Shown: positions 1 through 7,315, counted from the stretch's first letter. The stretch is 8,487 nt of DNA from JAXDBV01 sp034678415 (GCA_034678415.1 JAXDBV010000146.1:1-8487), one strand, 5' to 3'. Made by a program: numbers and translations. Notes: generated by a model from the sequence alone, not told the origin.

Positions 1-593
1 GGGGAGTGCCGCCCCTGTCTTACAGTGGCACCTATGACGGAGCCAACACCAGCGGTTCAGGTAATTACCTGTTTGCCGATATCCGCGGAAAAGGTCACTT
101 TGTGGGTGTGAACTATTACATCAACAATCCTTCAACCATATGGTACGGGGAAGGAAATGATATGCTCTTTATTGACGGAGATACCCTGCCCACCATCGTG
201 GGAACAGGTACGGAAGATTTCTTTAATACCTCCTGGAGCCCAAAGGAATTGTTTCATCATCCCAATTTCGGTTATGCACGGGTCAATAATGAAACAGGCT
301 GGCTCGGACATACCCATGTCTACCGCTTCTTTATTACCGATCCTGTCTATTTCAATTCATCATTGAAGTTCACCATTGAACACGGTCATGCCAATGATAT
401 GACACTGGATCTTGCCTCCGTGGCATATTGGTACCAGAGCAAAGCATCTGCTTTGCCCCGGTCGTTCACAAAGGAAGAGCGTCAGCACAAACCACTGATC
501 GGCCTCCGGCAGATCCACGAATGGCGTGAGGTATGGCGCCTGTGGAAGGGAAATGACCAGCCGTTGTGGGGCGATGAGATTCGCAGGAGATAA
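1..593 (+). CDS. GH172 (DUF2961) glycoside hydrolase, 3' part
   Basis: This is the C-terminal half of a DUF2961 protein, now glycoside hydrolase family 172, whose known members act on alpha-D-fructofuranosides (difructose dianhydride) and alpha-D-arabinofuranosides. The frame is open to the left edge (first full codon at 3), so the GTG at 6 is probably internal. The family signature GTGTEDFFNTSW is at 198-233, and HGHANDMTLDLASVAYWYQ follows near 381-437. The Glu of WYGEG (codon 150-152) and the Glu of GTGTED (codon 213-215) are 21 residues apart. That is the spacing I recall between the acid/base (E270) and nucleophile (E291) of the bifidobacterial enzyme, so the active site looks intact. 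The missing part would hold the signal peptide and the start of the jelly-roll fold. The gene ends 22 nt before the amidohydrolase, so the two probably share a transcript. The family call is firm; the substrate is not known. Confidence 0.9.
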   Translation, partial: GVPPLSYSGTYDGANTSGSGNYLFADIRGKGHFVGVNYYINNPSTIWYGEGNDMLFIDGDTLPTIVGTGTEDFFNTSWSPKELFHHPNFGYARVNNETGWLGHTHVYRFFITDPVYFNSSLKFTIEHGHANDMTLDLASVAYWYQSKASALPRSFTKEERQHKPLIGLRQIHEWREVWRLWKGNDQPLWGDEIRRR

Positions 594-615
594 TGGTAAC
601 TCAAATTAATTAAAT

Positions 616-2010
616 ATGAAAAAATCACTGACAAATACATCAACACACCTGCAACGGGATGTCATTGTATTCCTGTTCCTCCTGTTGGGCAGTCAATGTA
701 CTACCAGTAAAAATGATATATATGACAGGATCAGGACCGTGGCTGATCAGGTTAAAGTGATTGACACCCATGAACACCAGCGCCCTGTTCATTGCAGGGA
801 AGACCAACCATTTAATGTGTATGACTTGTTGGGATATCTCGGAGGAGATATAACCAATGCCGGCGGTACAGGATTATTTAAGGATATGGATTCCCTGAAC
901 CTCGACGGGATGTGGGATAAATATGGGATGTATATTAATTATACCCGTAATACCAGTTTTTATGGTTCGCTGGTGAAAGGATTTCAGAAGCTGTACGGTT
1001 TCAACGAGCTGTATTTCACCAGGGAGAATACTTATGCATTGTCGGATCAGGTTGCAAGGAACTATCGTGATTATCCCTCCTGGTTTGACGAGGCATTTCA
1101 TAAAGCCGGCTTTGAGCTAATGCTGGTGATACTGGCCGATAAGGATGATTTTGATTTTGACAGTCCCGCTCCTTTAGATGAACGCTACTTTGCACAAGTA
1201 TTCGTGATCAACCGGTTTATCCAGCTGGTAAACGTTCCTGCCGAAGACGGAATATATCCATTGAAGGGCCTGAGTTATGAGATGCTGGGACTTGACAACT
1301 TTAGGATGAAAGATCTCGATGATTACCTGGTTCTCTGCGATCACATGCTGAAAAGAAATATCGAAGCTCATGCCGTGGGAGTGAAAAATACGCTGGCCTA
1401 TTACAGGACATCCGAATATGAGGATGTCCCTTACACAACAGCCCGCACGTTGTTCAACAAACTTCCTGAGCAGCGTACAACGGAAGAAAAGAAAAAATTG
1501 GAGGATTACATCTTTCACTGGACCATCAAGAAATGCATTGAATATGACTTACCGGTGCAAATACATACCGGCATCGGTTATGGTGACGGAGGCAACCCGG
1601 TTAAGCTGAGCAACCTGTTCCTTCAGTACCCCGAAGCCAGGTTTATTGTGTTGCACGGGGGGTTTCCCTGGACGACCGAATGCTCCATGCTCGGAAAAGA
1701 GTTCAGGAATGTATATTTTGATCTTGCCTGGCTGGCCCAGTTGTCCCGCAGAGAGGCCATCCATGCCCTGGATGTGATGCTCGACGCCATCGCCTATAAC
1801 AGGTTCATGTGGGGAGGCGACTGCCTCTATATCGAGGAATCAACCGGCGCACTTGAGATGGCCAAAGAGGTAGTGGCCGAAGTGCTCGCCGGCAGAATAA
1901 ACCAGGGAAGGATGACCGAAGAAGTGGCTCGCGATATCGTCAGGAAGATCTTTCGTGAAAACGCCATCAATATTTACAAACTGGAGGAAAAGCTGGGGAA
2001 AAAATTCTGA
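616..2010 (+). CDS. Amidohydrolase (Amidohydro_2, FluG-like), probable lipoprotein
   Basis: A TIM-barrel metal-dependent hydrolase of 464 aa. The expected ligand series is present in order: HxH in DTHEHQ (H52, H54), a strand-4 lysine in GVKNTLAYYR (K257, candidate carboxylated bridging Lys), H317 in QIHTGIGYGDGG, H347 in VLHGGFPW and D402 in WGGD. The runs VKNTLAYYR, HTGIGYGD, NPVKLSNLF and VLHGGFPWTTE resemble the amidohydrolase domain fused to glutamine synthetase in FluG proteins, rather than uronate isomerase. The N-terminus has a hydrophobic stretch (residues 17-25) ending in LGSQC (C28). This suggests a lipoprotein, though Gln at -1 is an unusual lipobox residue. The leader is A/T-rich without a Shine-Dalgarno site. 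It lies 22 nt downstream of the GH172 gene, which suggests it acts on an amide, ester or lactone product or decoration of the same substrate. The substrate cannot be read from the sequence. Confidence 0.88.
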   Translation: MKKSLTNTSTHLQRDVIVFLFLLLGSQCTTSKNDIYDRIRTVADQVKVIDTHEHQRPVHCREDQPFNVYDLLGYLGGDITNAGGTGLFKDMDSLNLDGMWDKYGMYINYTRNTSFYGSLVKGFQKLYGFNELYFTRENTYALSDQVARNYRDYPSWFDEAFHKAGFELMLVILADKDDFDFDSPAPLDERYFAQVFVINRFIQLVNVPAEDGIYPLKGLSYEMLGLDNFRMKDLDDYLVLCDHMLKRNIEAHAVGVKNTLAYYRTSEYEDVPYTTARTLFNKLPEQRTTEEKKKLEDYIFHWTIKKCIEYDLPVQIHTGIGYGDGGNPVKLSNLFLQYPEARFIVLHGGFPWTTECSMLGKEFRNVYFDLAWLAQLSRREAIHALDVMLDAIAYNRFMWGGDCLYIEESTGALEMAKEVVAEVLAGRINQGRMTEEVARDIVRKIFRENAINIYKLEEKLGKKF

Positions 2011-2242
2011 AATACGAAAAGTGAATCACCATCTGTAAACCTCCGTCTGCTAAACCACTAACCGAAAACAACCCCCTGACGATTCAGACTGAGAAAAAAC
2101 ACTTCTGTTCAAAAGTGTAATCAATGTGTTGTCATTTCTTGTCTTTTTTAAAAACGGTGATGGATGTTGCTGCATTTCCTGCAACAAAAACGAAAACCCT
2201 ATGGATGACATTTGCCGATAAACTTTGTTAAAATGATGTACG

Positions 2243-3484
2243 ATGAAAATTAAATTCTTTCTCCTTGCGTTGGGTTTAAACAATATACTTTTTATCTCTT
2301 CTGCGCAATTTCCTGAAGACACGCTCCGCAACAACGCCTTAAGGGTATACATGGATGCGACGGATTATATCAAGGAAGAAATCCAGTTCGTAAATTATGT
2401 TCGCGATGCTAGGGACGCCCAGGTACATATCATTTTTACCACTGAACCGACGGCATCCGGTGGAAAGAAAATAACATACTATTTCTATGGTGAGAGCGAA
2501 ATGAAAGGAATGTCGGATACTATATCGTTTTCCTTGGGTAAGAATACGACACAGGATGAAGCACGTATGGCTCAGGTAATGATCCTCAAAGCCGGGTTAA
2601 TGAGATTTGTTGCCAAGACACCCCTTCTGGAACATATGGATATCCGGTATACACTGCCGCTTCAGCAGGAGATATCCGATGACCCTTGGAATAACTGGCT
2701 CTTTGAGGTTACCGTGAATGGCAGCGCACAGGGACAGAAAACCAGCAATTCCGTCGATCTGAATATGGAGCTGGCCACCAGCAGGATCACTTCCAGGTCA
2801 AAATTTATTCTCGATCTTGACTATGGCTATGGGAAGGATTATTTTGAAATCAAGGATAAAACGATTGAAACATATGATAAATCATCCTCCCTTTTTGCCA
2901 TGGGCGCAAAAAGCCTCGGCAATCACTGGTCGGCAGGGGCCATCCTTGAGATGAGTTCTTCCTCTTTCAGCAACCTGGATTTTCTCTTCCAGATCTACCC
3001 CTCCCTGGAATATGATCTCTTCCCTTATTCACAGGCCAACAGGAAACAGTTGATCTTTAATTACAGCTTCGGCTATTCATATAATAACTATACCGACACC
3101 ACCATTTATAATATGCTGGAAGAACACCTGTTCGGACATTCATTCAAAATATCGGGCAGTGCCATACAGAAATGGGGGCACGTTAACCTGGGCCTGGCCT
3201 ACAGCAACTACTTCCATGACTGGTCAAAGAATAAGCTTACCTTTAAGTCCTCCGTCAGCCTGAGAATTACAAAGGGGCTCGGTGTCAATTTTGAAGGGGT
3301 GCTTACCTTGTTGCACGATCAGCTGTCACTAGCCAAGGCAGGAGCCACCGATGCGGAAATACTGCTTCAGCGAAAGGAGATTTCCACACAGTTCTCCTAC
3401 AGGACAATGGTGGGAATAACCTATACCTTCGGTTCCATATATAGTAATGTGGTCAATCCACGGCTCAATGTTCATATGAAATAG
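2243..3484 (+). CDS. Exported beta-barrel protein of unknown function
   Basis: A 413-aa protein with a signal peptide (residues 1-21, cleavage likely after ISSA). The N-terminal domain (about 30-135) contains NALRVYMD, IQFVNYVRDARDAQVHII and ASGGKKITYYFYG. I recognise this pattern from a common unnamed Bacteroidetes family in which a small alpha/beta domain precedes a beta-barrel. From about residue 150 onward the chain alternates polar and hydrophobic residues in short strands with many aromatics (YGYGKDYF, FNYSFGYSYNNY, LGLAYSNYF), ending with MVGITYTFGSIY, typical of an outer-membrane barrel. The family copies I remember carry a Cys pair in the MD..CD..YI segment; here it is simply MDATDYI with no Cys. 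The gene stands alone, 232 nt after the amidohydrolase and convergent with the LtaS-like gene. Location in the outer membrane is inferred; the function is unknown. Confidence 0.8.
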   Translation: MKIKFFLLALGLNNILFISSAQFPEDTLRNNALRVYMDATDYIKEEIQFVNYVRDARDAQVHIIFTTEPTASGGKKITYYFYGESEMKGMSDTISFSLGKNTTQDEARMAQVMILKAGLMRFVAKTPLLEHMDIRYTLPLQQEISDDPWNNWLFEVTVNGSAQGQKTSNSVDLNMELATSRITSRSKFILDLDYGYGKDYFEIKDKTIETYDKSSSLFAMGAKSLGNHWSAGAILEMSSSSFSNLDFLFQIYPSLEYDLFPYSQANRKQLIFNYSFGYSYNNYTDTTIYNMLEEHLFGHSFKISGSAIQKWGHVNLGLAYSNYFHDWSKNKLTFKSSVSLRITKGLGVNFEGVLTLLHDQLSLAKAGATDAEILLQRKEISTQFSYRTMVGITYTFGSIYSNVVNPRLNVHMK

Positions 3485-3494
3485 CTGCTTTTCC

Positions 3495-3528
3495 TGCCCG
3501 GTGGTATAGTATACCGGCATCCTTTCTT
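3495..3528 (+). terminator. Possible intrinsic terminator after the beta-barrel gene
   Basis: Ten nucleotides after the stop codon, TGC-CGGT (3495-3502, one bulged C at 3498) pairs with ACCGGCA (3513-3519) around a ten-base loop, giving a seven-pair stem. It is followed by a T-rich but interrupted run (TCCTTTCTT). The U-tract is imperfect, so termination is plausible rather than certain. Confidence 0.4.
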
Positions 3529-3591
3529 GCATGTTCCCGGGGAGTGCAGCAATCGTCCATAGTATGCCAGAATCGCAACACTGGCGTGACA

Positions 3592-3611
3592 AAGCCTTCG
3601 GGAAGGTTTTT
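3592..3611 (+). terminator. Hairpin terminator between convergent genes
   Basis: AAGCCTT (3592-3598) pairs with AAGGTTT (3603-3609, one G-T pair) around the tetraloop CGGG, and the T-run 3607-3611 closes it. It lies between the convergent beta-barrel and LtaS-like genes. It faces the plus strand best. On the minus strand the stem is followed only by CTTTG, so termination of the LtaS-like transcript here would be weaker. Confidence 0.5.
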
Positions 3612-3677
3612 CCAGCGGTACTCTTGAGAAGATGGCATCTGCTAAACTGCTTCCCGGCCTGGTGAATTTCTCATAAT

Positions 3678-6044
3678 CTATGGCTTTCCCTCAACCACAT
3701 ATTTCTGATCCTTGATCCGGTACCGGCATTTCCCGGGTTGAGTGAAGTTCCTGAAATATATCCAGAATTCAATTTCCCTGGCCTGGTGAATGTAAAACTC
3801 ACGCGAGATATTTACGTCATACCATATTCCTTCCATCAGTTGTCCTTCATTCATGATCAGCCGGTTGGCTTCAACGGAGGAGTATAAGATATTATCATTG
3901 CCGGTGTCCCTGCATTGGAAAACCAGCAAGGGTATCACGTCGGGATCAAAGGTGTCGAAACGGAGCTTGAAACGGGCGGTTATTTTTATTTTTTTGATTG
4001 TCCCGTCGATCGTGGGACGGGTTTCCTTAAGGCACACAAACCACTCATCAGGGTAGGAATACCTTTTCAGGCGATTGTCAAAGTACCTGTTTACCACATG
4101 AAATTCATCGGGTATGAGCTTGTTCTCGTTATAGGCATAACCGGCAACAGCTTTGAACAGGTGGTATTTGTCGGCCACCAGGGTTGCATGCTCAGGCGAA
4201 GCCGTTACCAGTCCGAGCTTCGGTGTTATTTCATAGATGGAATCGTAGGAGAAAAAAAACCGGTCGTACACGAATTCCTTTATGTCCCTGTTATCCTGCA
4301 TCAGTAATATTTTCTTCCGGCAGGCGAAGCTCGCCGTGGTGTCTAGTCCGTCTGACAGCCAGTGAACACATTCCGGCTTTTTAAGTTTATACTGATGGCA
4401 TAGCATGGACCACAGCGAAGGAGCAACATCGAGAACCGAAACCAACGATTTGAAATGCCTGGATATTTTTAACAGGGGGGAATAGATGATCAATGGGACA
4501 TGATACAGGCTTAACCGGTTCGGGATGCCAAAGTTCGATACATAATGGTCGCCGGTAATAACGAAGATGGTTTTCCGGAAATCAGGTCGTTCCTTATACC
4601 GGCGGAAAAACTCCCTCAGGGTATTGTCGGTATAAACATATGAGGCCAGATGATCCAGGTGAATGATGTTCGCCTTTTGTTGCCGCTGGGTAAGTGATCG
4701 GTTGATCGAACGGGCTGCCTGGACAAATTTTTCCTTACCCGGGATATCCAGCTTGTTATGCGTGGTAAGGGTGACAAACAGGTTGAAGGAATGATCACTG
4801 TGCTGTGAGGCAAGGTCTTCCAGTGATTTGCTGAACAGCAACCCGTCGGCATACCCCCATTCGTTGGCATACCGTTCCCTGAAGCCGGATGAAACATATT
4901 CTTCATAGTACGGGGAGAAATAGTCGGTACCCTGCAGGGTCATGAAATCCCTTACACAATCAAATTCATAATACCCGGCATAGAACATGTTGATCCTGTA
5001 TCCGTTCTCTTTCAGCAGGCGTACGAGGGAGGTGTGTGCCGGCATATCTCCAAACTGGAATCCCTTGTTCCCGTTGGGCAGTGAGCCAAGCAATGAGGGC
5101 AGTATGGCGAAGCTTCGGTGGGCGGTGGTGAGACAGTTTTCCCAGTACAGGCTGTGACGGGCCAGGGAATCGAGAAATGGCGTAAAGCTGCCCGAATAGG
5201 CATTCTCCCCACTGATACCGCGCCCCAGGCTTTCCACCACGATGAAAACGACGCAGGGCGTATCGGGTACAAAAGTGAAATAGGGCGATAATACATCAGG
5301 AGTTAGATCACTCCGCAGGAACGGGTAAAGGGAATCACAAAGCTGCCAGTGCGGATATTCTGTTGTAAACCGCGAAAGGAATTTCGTGTCAGGATATTCT
5401 ATGTGCAGTGAGTTCTTTGCATAATTGTATTCCTCATAAATAAAATATAATGCCTTATTGATAATAAACCGGTTGCTCTGTGTATTGTAGCCGTAAAGCT
5501 TTGTCGGGTAGGAAATAAAGAATACCGAAAGAAAAAGGATGATGGCTGAGGAGAGAAACAGCACCCTGAAACGCTCCCCTGTTCTCCTGATGATCGAGAT
5601 GGCCAGGAACGAAAAAGAAATGACCACGGCAAGGCCTGCCAGGAAAAAGATACCAATACTGCCATAACTCCTGACGGTCATGTACATCTCGGTAAAAGGA
5701 CGCATAAATATTTCCTTGTCAAGGAGTTTCCCGCTGAAAAATGCATAAATAACAAGGATGGCCTGCAACAGCAATAATGTACTGAACAGGACCGAACAGA
5801 CCATGATGGCGGTATGATGGGATCGCCGGTTTAAAAAATGATATACCGGCAGGCAGAGGGTGAATACATACCCGCACCAGATGGCGTCGTTTAATATGCA
5901 CCGGAGATAGGTAAGCGCATCCCTGGAGGCACTGAATACCTTTGCCAGCAGAAAAAAATCAATGGAACGTAAAAAAATGTTTGATGCCAGGTAGAGAAAA
6001 CCGAGAATAAAGTAGGGCTGAAAACGGTCAATCGTTCTTTGCAT
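3678..6044 (-). CDS. LtaS-like membrane sulfatase/phosphotransferase
   Basis: A 788-aa protein of the LTA synthase/alkaline-phosphatase-like group. Five hydrophobic helices (about 11-33, 52-71, 78-104, 128-152, 160-179) match the five-helix N-terminus of LtaS. The extracytoplasmic sulfatase-fold domain runs from about 260 to 565. Candidate metal ligands and nucleophile are E271 (VVESLGR), S311 (AHRSFAILPS, at the place of the LtaS catalytic Thr), H429 (TTHN), and D499-H500 (TGDH). A C-terminal extension of about 160 residues (625-788), rich in alternating strands, is not part of LtaS and could be a beta-sandwich. Such enzymes move phosphoglycerol or phosphoethanolamine from phospholipid to a glycan or lipid at the outer face of the inner membrane; the acceptor here is unknown. 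The start is supported by a 17-nt overlap with the preceding reading frame, typical of translational coupling. Confidence 0.88.
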   Translation of the reverse strand: MQRTIDRFQPYFILGFLYLASNIFLRSIDFFLLAKVFSASRDALTYLRCILNDAIWCGYVFTLCLPVYHFLNRRSHHTAIMVCSVLFSTLLLLQAILVIYAFFSGKLLDKEIFMRPFTEMYMTVRSYGSIGIFFLAGLAVVISFSFLAISIIRRTGERFRVLFLSSAIILFLSVFFISYPTKLYGYNTQSNRFIINKALYFIYEEYNYAKNSLHIEYPDTKFLSRFTTEYPHWQLCDSLYPFLRSDLTPDVLSPYFTFVPDTPCVVFIVVESLGRGISGENAYSGSFTPFLDSLARHSLYWENCLTTAHRSFAILPSLLGSLPNGNKGFQFGDMPAHTSLVRLLKENGYRINMFYAGYYEFDCVRDFMTLQGTDYFSPYYEEYVSSGFRERYANEWGYADGLLFSKSLEDLASQHSDHSFNLFVTLTTHNKLDIPGKEKFVQAARSINRSLTQRQQKANIIHLDHLASYVYTDNTLREFFRRYKERPDFRKTIFVITGDHYVSNFGIPNRLSLYHVPLIIYSPLLKISRHFKSLVSVLDVAPSLWSMLCHQYKLKKPECVHWLSDGLDTTASFACRKKILLMQDNRDIKEFVYDRFFFSYDSIYEITPKLGLVTASPEHATLVADKYHLFKAVAGYAYNENKLIPDEFHVVNRYFDNRLKRYSYPDEWFVCLKETRPTIDGTIKKIKITARFKLRFDTFDPDVIPLLVFQCRDTGNDNILYSSVEANRLIMNEGQLMEGIWYDVNISREFYIHQAREIEFWIYFRNFTQPGKCRYRIKDQKYVVEGKP

Positions 6045-6309
6045 AGTATTCCATGGTGAATATCAGGAAAGATACGTTAACAAACAGGGTGATGGGTGAA
6101 TCACCGGTGGTCTCTGACCATTGAGACATTTTGTTTTCCATACTGCCATTGTTGCTCATAGGATCAGCCGGTTTCAATTTCATTATATCATCAAAATTCT
6201 CCTTTTTCTTTTCCATTTCCATGGTATGGGCTTTTGCCGTGGTTTCTGCGCTCCGCTTCCCTAACCCGGGCAGGATCACCAGAATGATATTCAATGCCCC
6301 GTCCCACAT
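6028..6309 (-). CDS. Small hypothetical membrane protein, perhaps 3' part of a broken gene
   Basis: A 93-aa reading frame with a hydrophobic N-terminus (ALNIILVILPGLG, residues 5-17), a charged middle (MEMEKKKENFDDIMKLK) and a hydrophobic C-terminus (ITLFVNVSFLIF, 73-84). I do not recognise the family. Its stop overlaps the start of the LtaS-like gene by 17 nt, the arrangement of a coupled gene pair, and the codons look ordinary for this genome. However, the ATG at 6309 is preceded in the same frame by a stop at 6337-6339 and then by another open stretch that encodes a membrane segment. The ATG may therefore be an accidental internal restart in a frameshifted gene. Either way the reading frame belongs to the minus-strand cluster with the GldL-like and LtaS-like genes. 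Confidence 0.45.
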   Translation of the reverse strand: MWDGALNIILVILPGLGKRSAETTAKAHTMEMEKKKENFDDIMKLKPADPMSNNGSMENKMSQWSETTGDSPITLFVNVSFLIFTMEYYAKND

Positions 6310-6336
6310 ATACCATAATGGAAGGCACTGTGGGTA

Positions 6337-6444
6337 TCAGGCTTCACAACGCCCGCTCCCGGAAGGAGGACTGAATAACAGGCACACATGAATTATATTG
6401 ACCGCCAGTATAAGAATATATGACGGTTCCGGAAGAGATTTCAT
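6337..6444 (-). pseudogene. Probable 5' fragment of a frameshifted small membrane-protein gene
   Basis: From an ATG at 6444, 33 nt after the GldL-like stop, 35 codons encode MKSLPEPSYILILAVNI and a continuing hydrophobic helix, then hit TGA at 6337-6339. Shifting by +1 near 6370 gives a protein-like stretch, VVKPDTHSAFHYG, across about 6351-6312. Shifting again by two bases in the TATATG run near 6312-6308 joins the 93-aa reading frame that follows. The two shifts sum to three, so fragments one and three share a frame, as expected of one gene with two lesions. I recognise no family. It could instead be two tiny independent genes, or sequencing errors in an intact gene. Confidence 0.4.
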
Positions 6445-6477
6445 GGAATCCACCCGGAACACCGTTGTTTAGTTTTC

Positions 6478-6663
6478 TTAAGGGTTCGGCTGCTTATTCT
6501 TGTTGTACCGGTAAATTGCATATATCGGTATGCAGATCATCAATAGTCCCATTCCGAGGGTAATGATATAGCCGGTACCGGGCCAATGCATCATTTTGAA
6601 AAGCAGCCCTGCAACGGTTAACATAGCGGCTGCACTACCAAGAATGTAAACAAGAAGTCTCAT
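6478..6663 (-). CDS. GldL-like small inner-membrane protein
   Basis: A 61-aa protein with two predicted membrane helices (about 4-21 and 32-52) and a basic C-terminal tail (YRYNKNKQ). Between the helices is FKMMHWPGTGYIITLG, closely resembling the FKxxHWPGaG motif of the N-terminal helices of GldL, the proton-channel subunit of the gliding/T9SS motor. GldL itself is about 200 aa or more and has a long cytoplasmic domain, absent here. Short paralogues with only this motif are common in Bacteroidetes and have no established role. It heads the minus-strand cluster that continues through the broken small gene to the LtaS-like enzyme. The resemblance is to the motif only; motor function should not be assumed. 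Confidence 0.75.
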   Translation of the reverse strand: MRLLVYILGSAAAMLTVAGLLFKMMHWPGTGYIITLGMGLLMICIPIYAIYRYNKNKQPNP

Positions 6664-6697
6664 AACAGGTTTTAGTTTTTGTGGTGTGATTTTCCGG

Positions 6698-6728
6698 AAA
6701 AATTACTGATTCTGGGAGTGAAAAACAA
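6698..6728 (-). promoter_or_regulatory. Possible promoter of the minus-strand cluster
   Basis: Read on the minus strand, TAATTTTT (6705-6698) matches the Bacteroidetes -7 box TAnnTTTG at all but the last position. TTGT (6728-6725) sits about 19 nt upstream, where the -33 TTTG is expected. This would give a leader of about 28 nt before the ATG at 6663. The match is partial. Confidence 0.3.
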
Positions 6729-6741
6729 GAAAAAACCATCA

Positions 6742-6778
6742 CACAGAAGGTATTTATATAAAATATGCTACTTCTGTG
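6742..6778. promoter_or_regulatory. Palindrome between divergent genes, possible operator
   Basis: CACAGAAG (6742-6749) and CTTCTGTG (6771-6778) form a perfect 8-bp inverted repeat with a 21-nt AT-rich spacer. Inside the spacer TATTT (6751-6755) and AAATA (6761-6765) also pair. The right arm falls where the -33 region of the plus-strand promoter would be, and the left arm is 14 nt upstream of the possible minus-strand -33 box. This placement suits a regulator site controlling one or both divergent genes; no regulator gene is visible in the window. Confidence 0.4.
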
Positions 6779-6793
6779 GAACAATATTTGTGG

Positions 6794-6801
6794 TATATTT
6801 G
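6794..6801 (+). promoter_or_regulatory. Bacteroidetes -7 box upstream of the T9SS-domain gene
   Basis: TATATTTG is a full match to TAnnTTTG, the -7 element of the Bacteroidetes housekeeping sigma factor. A near copy, AATATTTG, is at 6783-6790. The -33 region is only loosely matched (TCTGTG near 6773). Transcription would begin near 6808, leaving a leader of about 95 nt before the ATG at 6902. Confidence 0.45.
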
Positions 6802-6901
6802 GCTGTGGTAAGAATTACTTTACCGGTACTATGGATTTTTTGAATAAAAAATGTAACATTCTGGTAAACAACAACGTAAAATAATAAAGAGGAATATGGT
6901 G

Positions 6902-7270
6902 ATGAAAAAGGCGTTTACATATGTTCTTTTACCAGGATTACTGATACTGGCATTCGTTATACCGGGGAAGTCTGCGGAGCCTGATAAAATCATCATGTAT
7001 TCCGACCAGCCGGCATGGGAAGTAAAAGTGTTTCCCAACCCGGTGAAAGACGTGCTCAACATCCAGTATACGCTTTCGGAAAAAAAGGATATCATCCTTG
7101 AAATCAGGGATATAACAGGCAAGAAAGTGATGGAGGAGAAGCTGGAGGAGCTGACGGGTTCATCTGAAACTTCCGTTACCCTGTCTGAGCTCAGGGAAGG
7201 GATATATTTTCTGAAATTCTATTCAGCGGATAAGAAGTATTTCAAGATCATAAAGATACAGAAGCTTTAG
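6902..7270 (+). CDS. Small secreted protein consisting mainly of a T9SS sorting domain
   Basis: The chosen start gives 122 aa beginning MKKAFTYVLLPGLL, a clean signal peptide. An AAAGAGG run at 6887-6892 is 9 nt upstream; the alternative ATG at 6896 would be too close to it. Cleavage is likely near KSA-EPD (residue 25), leaving about 97 aa. Residues 40-122 are a type A T9SS C-terminal sorting domain: VFPNPVKDVLNI (43-54), IRDITGKKV (68-76), LSELREGIYFLKF (94-106) and the terminal KIIKIQKL. Such domains normally sit at the end of large cargo and are removed by the sortase PorU on passage through the outer membrane. Here only about 15 residues precede the domain, so there is almost no cargo. 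It may be a relic of a larger protein or a functional mini-protein. It is divergent from the GldL-like cluster and has its own promoter and terminator. Confidence 0.85.
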   Translation: MKKAFTYVLLPGLLILAFVIPGKSAEPDKIIMYSDQPAWEVKVFPNPVKDVLNIQYTLSEKKDIILEIRDITGKKVMEEKLEELTGSSETSVTLSELREGIYFLKFYSADKKYFKIIKIQKL

Positions 7271-7315
7271 GACAGATCGAGTTTGTCAGCTTTGCATAAG
7301 TAACCGTTAAGACTG

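Noticed and set aside
2099..2118. ACACTT/AAGTGT hairpin flanked by an A-run, terminator-like on the minus strand
   Set aside because: No minus-strand gene ends here, and on the plus strand no T-run follows the stem.
2211..2227. TTTG and TAAACTTTG motifs before the beta-barrel gene, promoter-like
   Set aside because: The spacing between the boxes is too short, the -7 box has an extra base, and the implied leader would be only about 10 nt.
2050..2352. 100-codon minus-strand reading frame
   Set aside because: It overlaps the signal-peptide end of the beta-barrel gene in antisense and has no recognisable features.
6131..6391. Plus-strand hydrophobic reading frame of 86 codons
   Set aside because: It is antisense to the minus-strand small membrane gene, whose stop/start overlap with the LtaS-like gene supports the minus strand.
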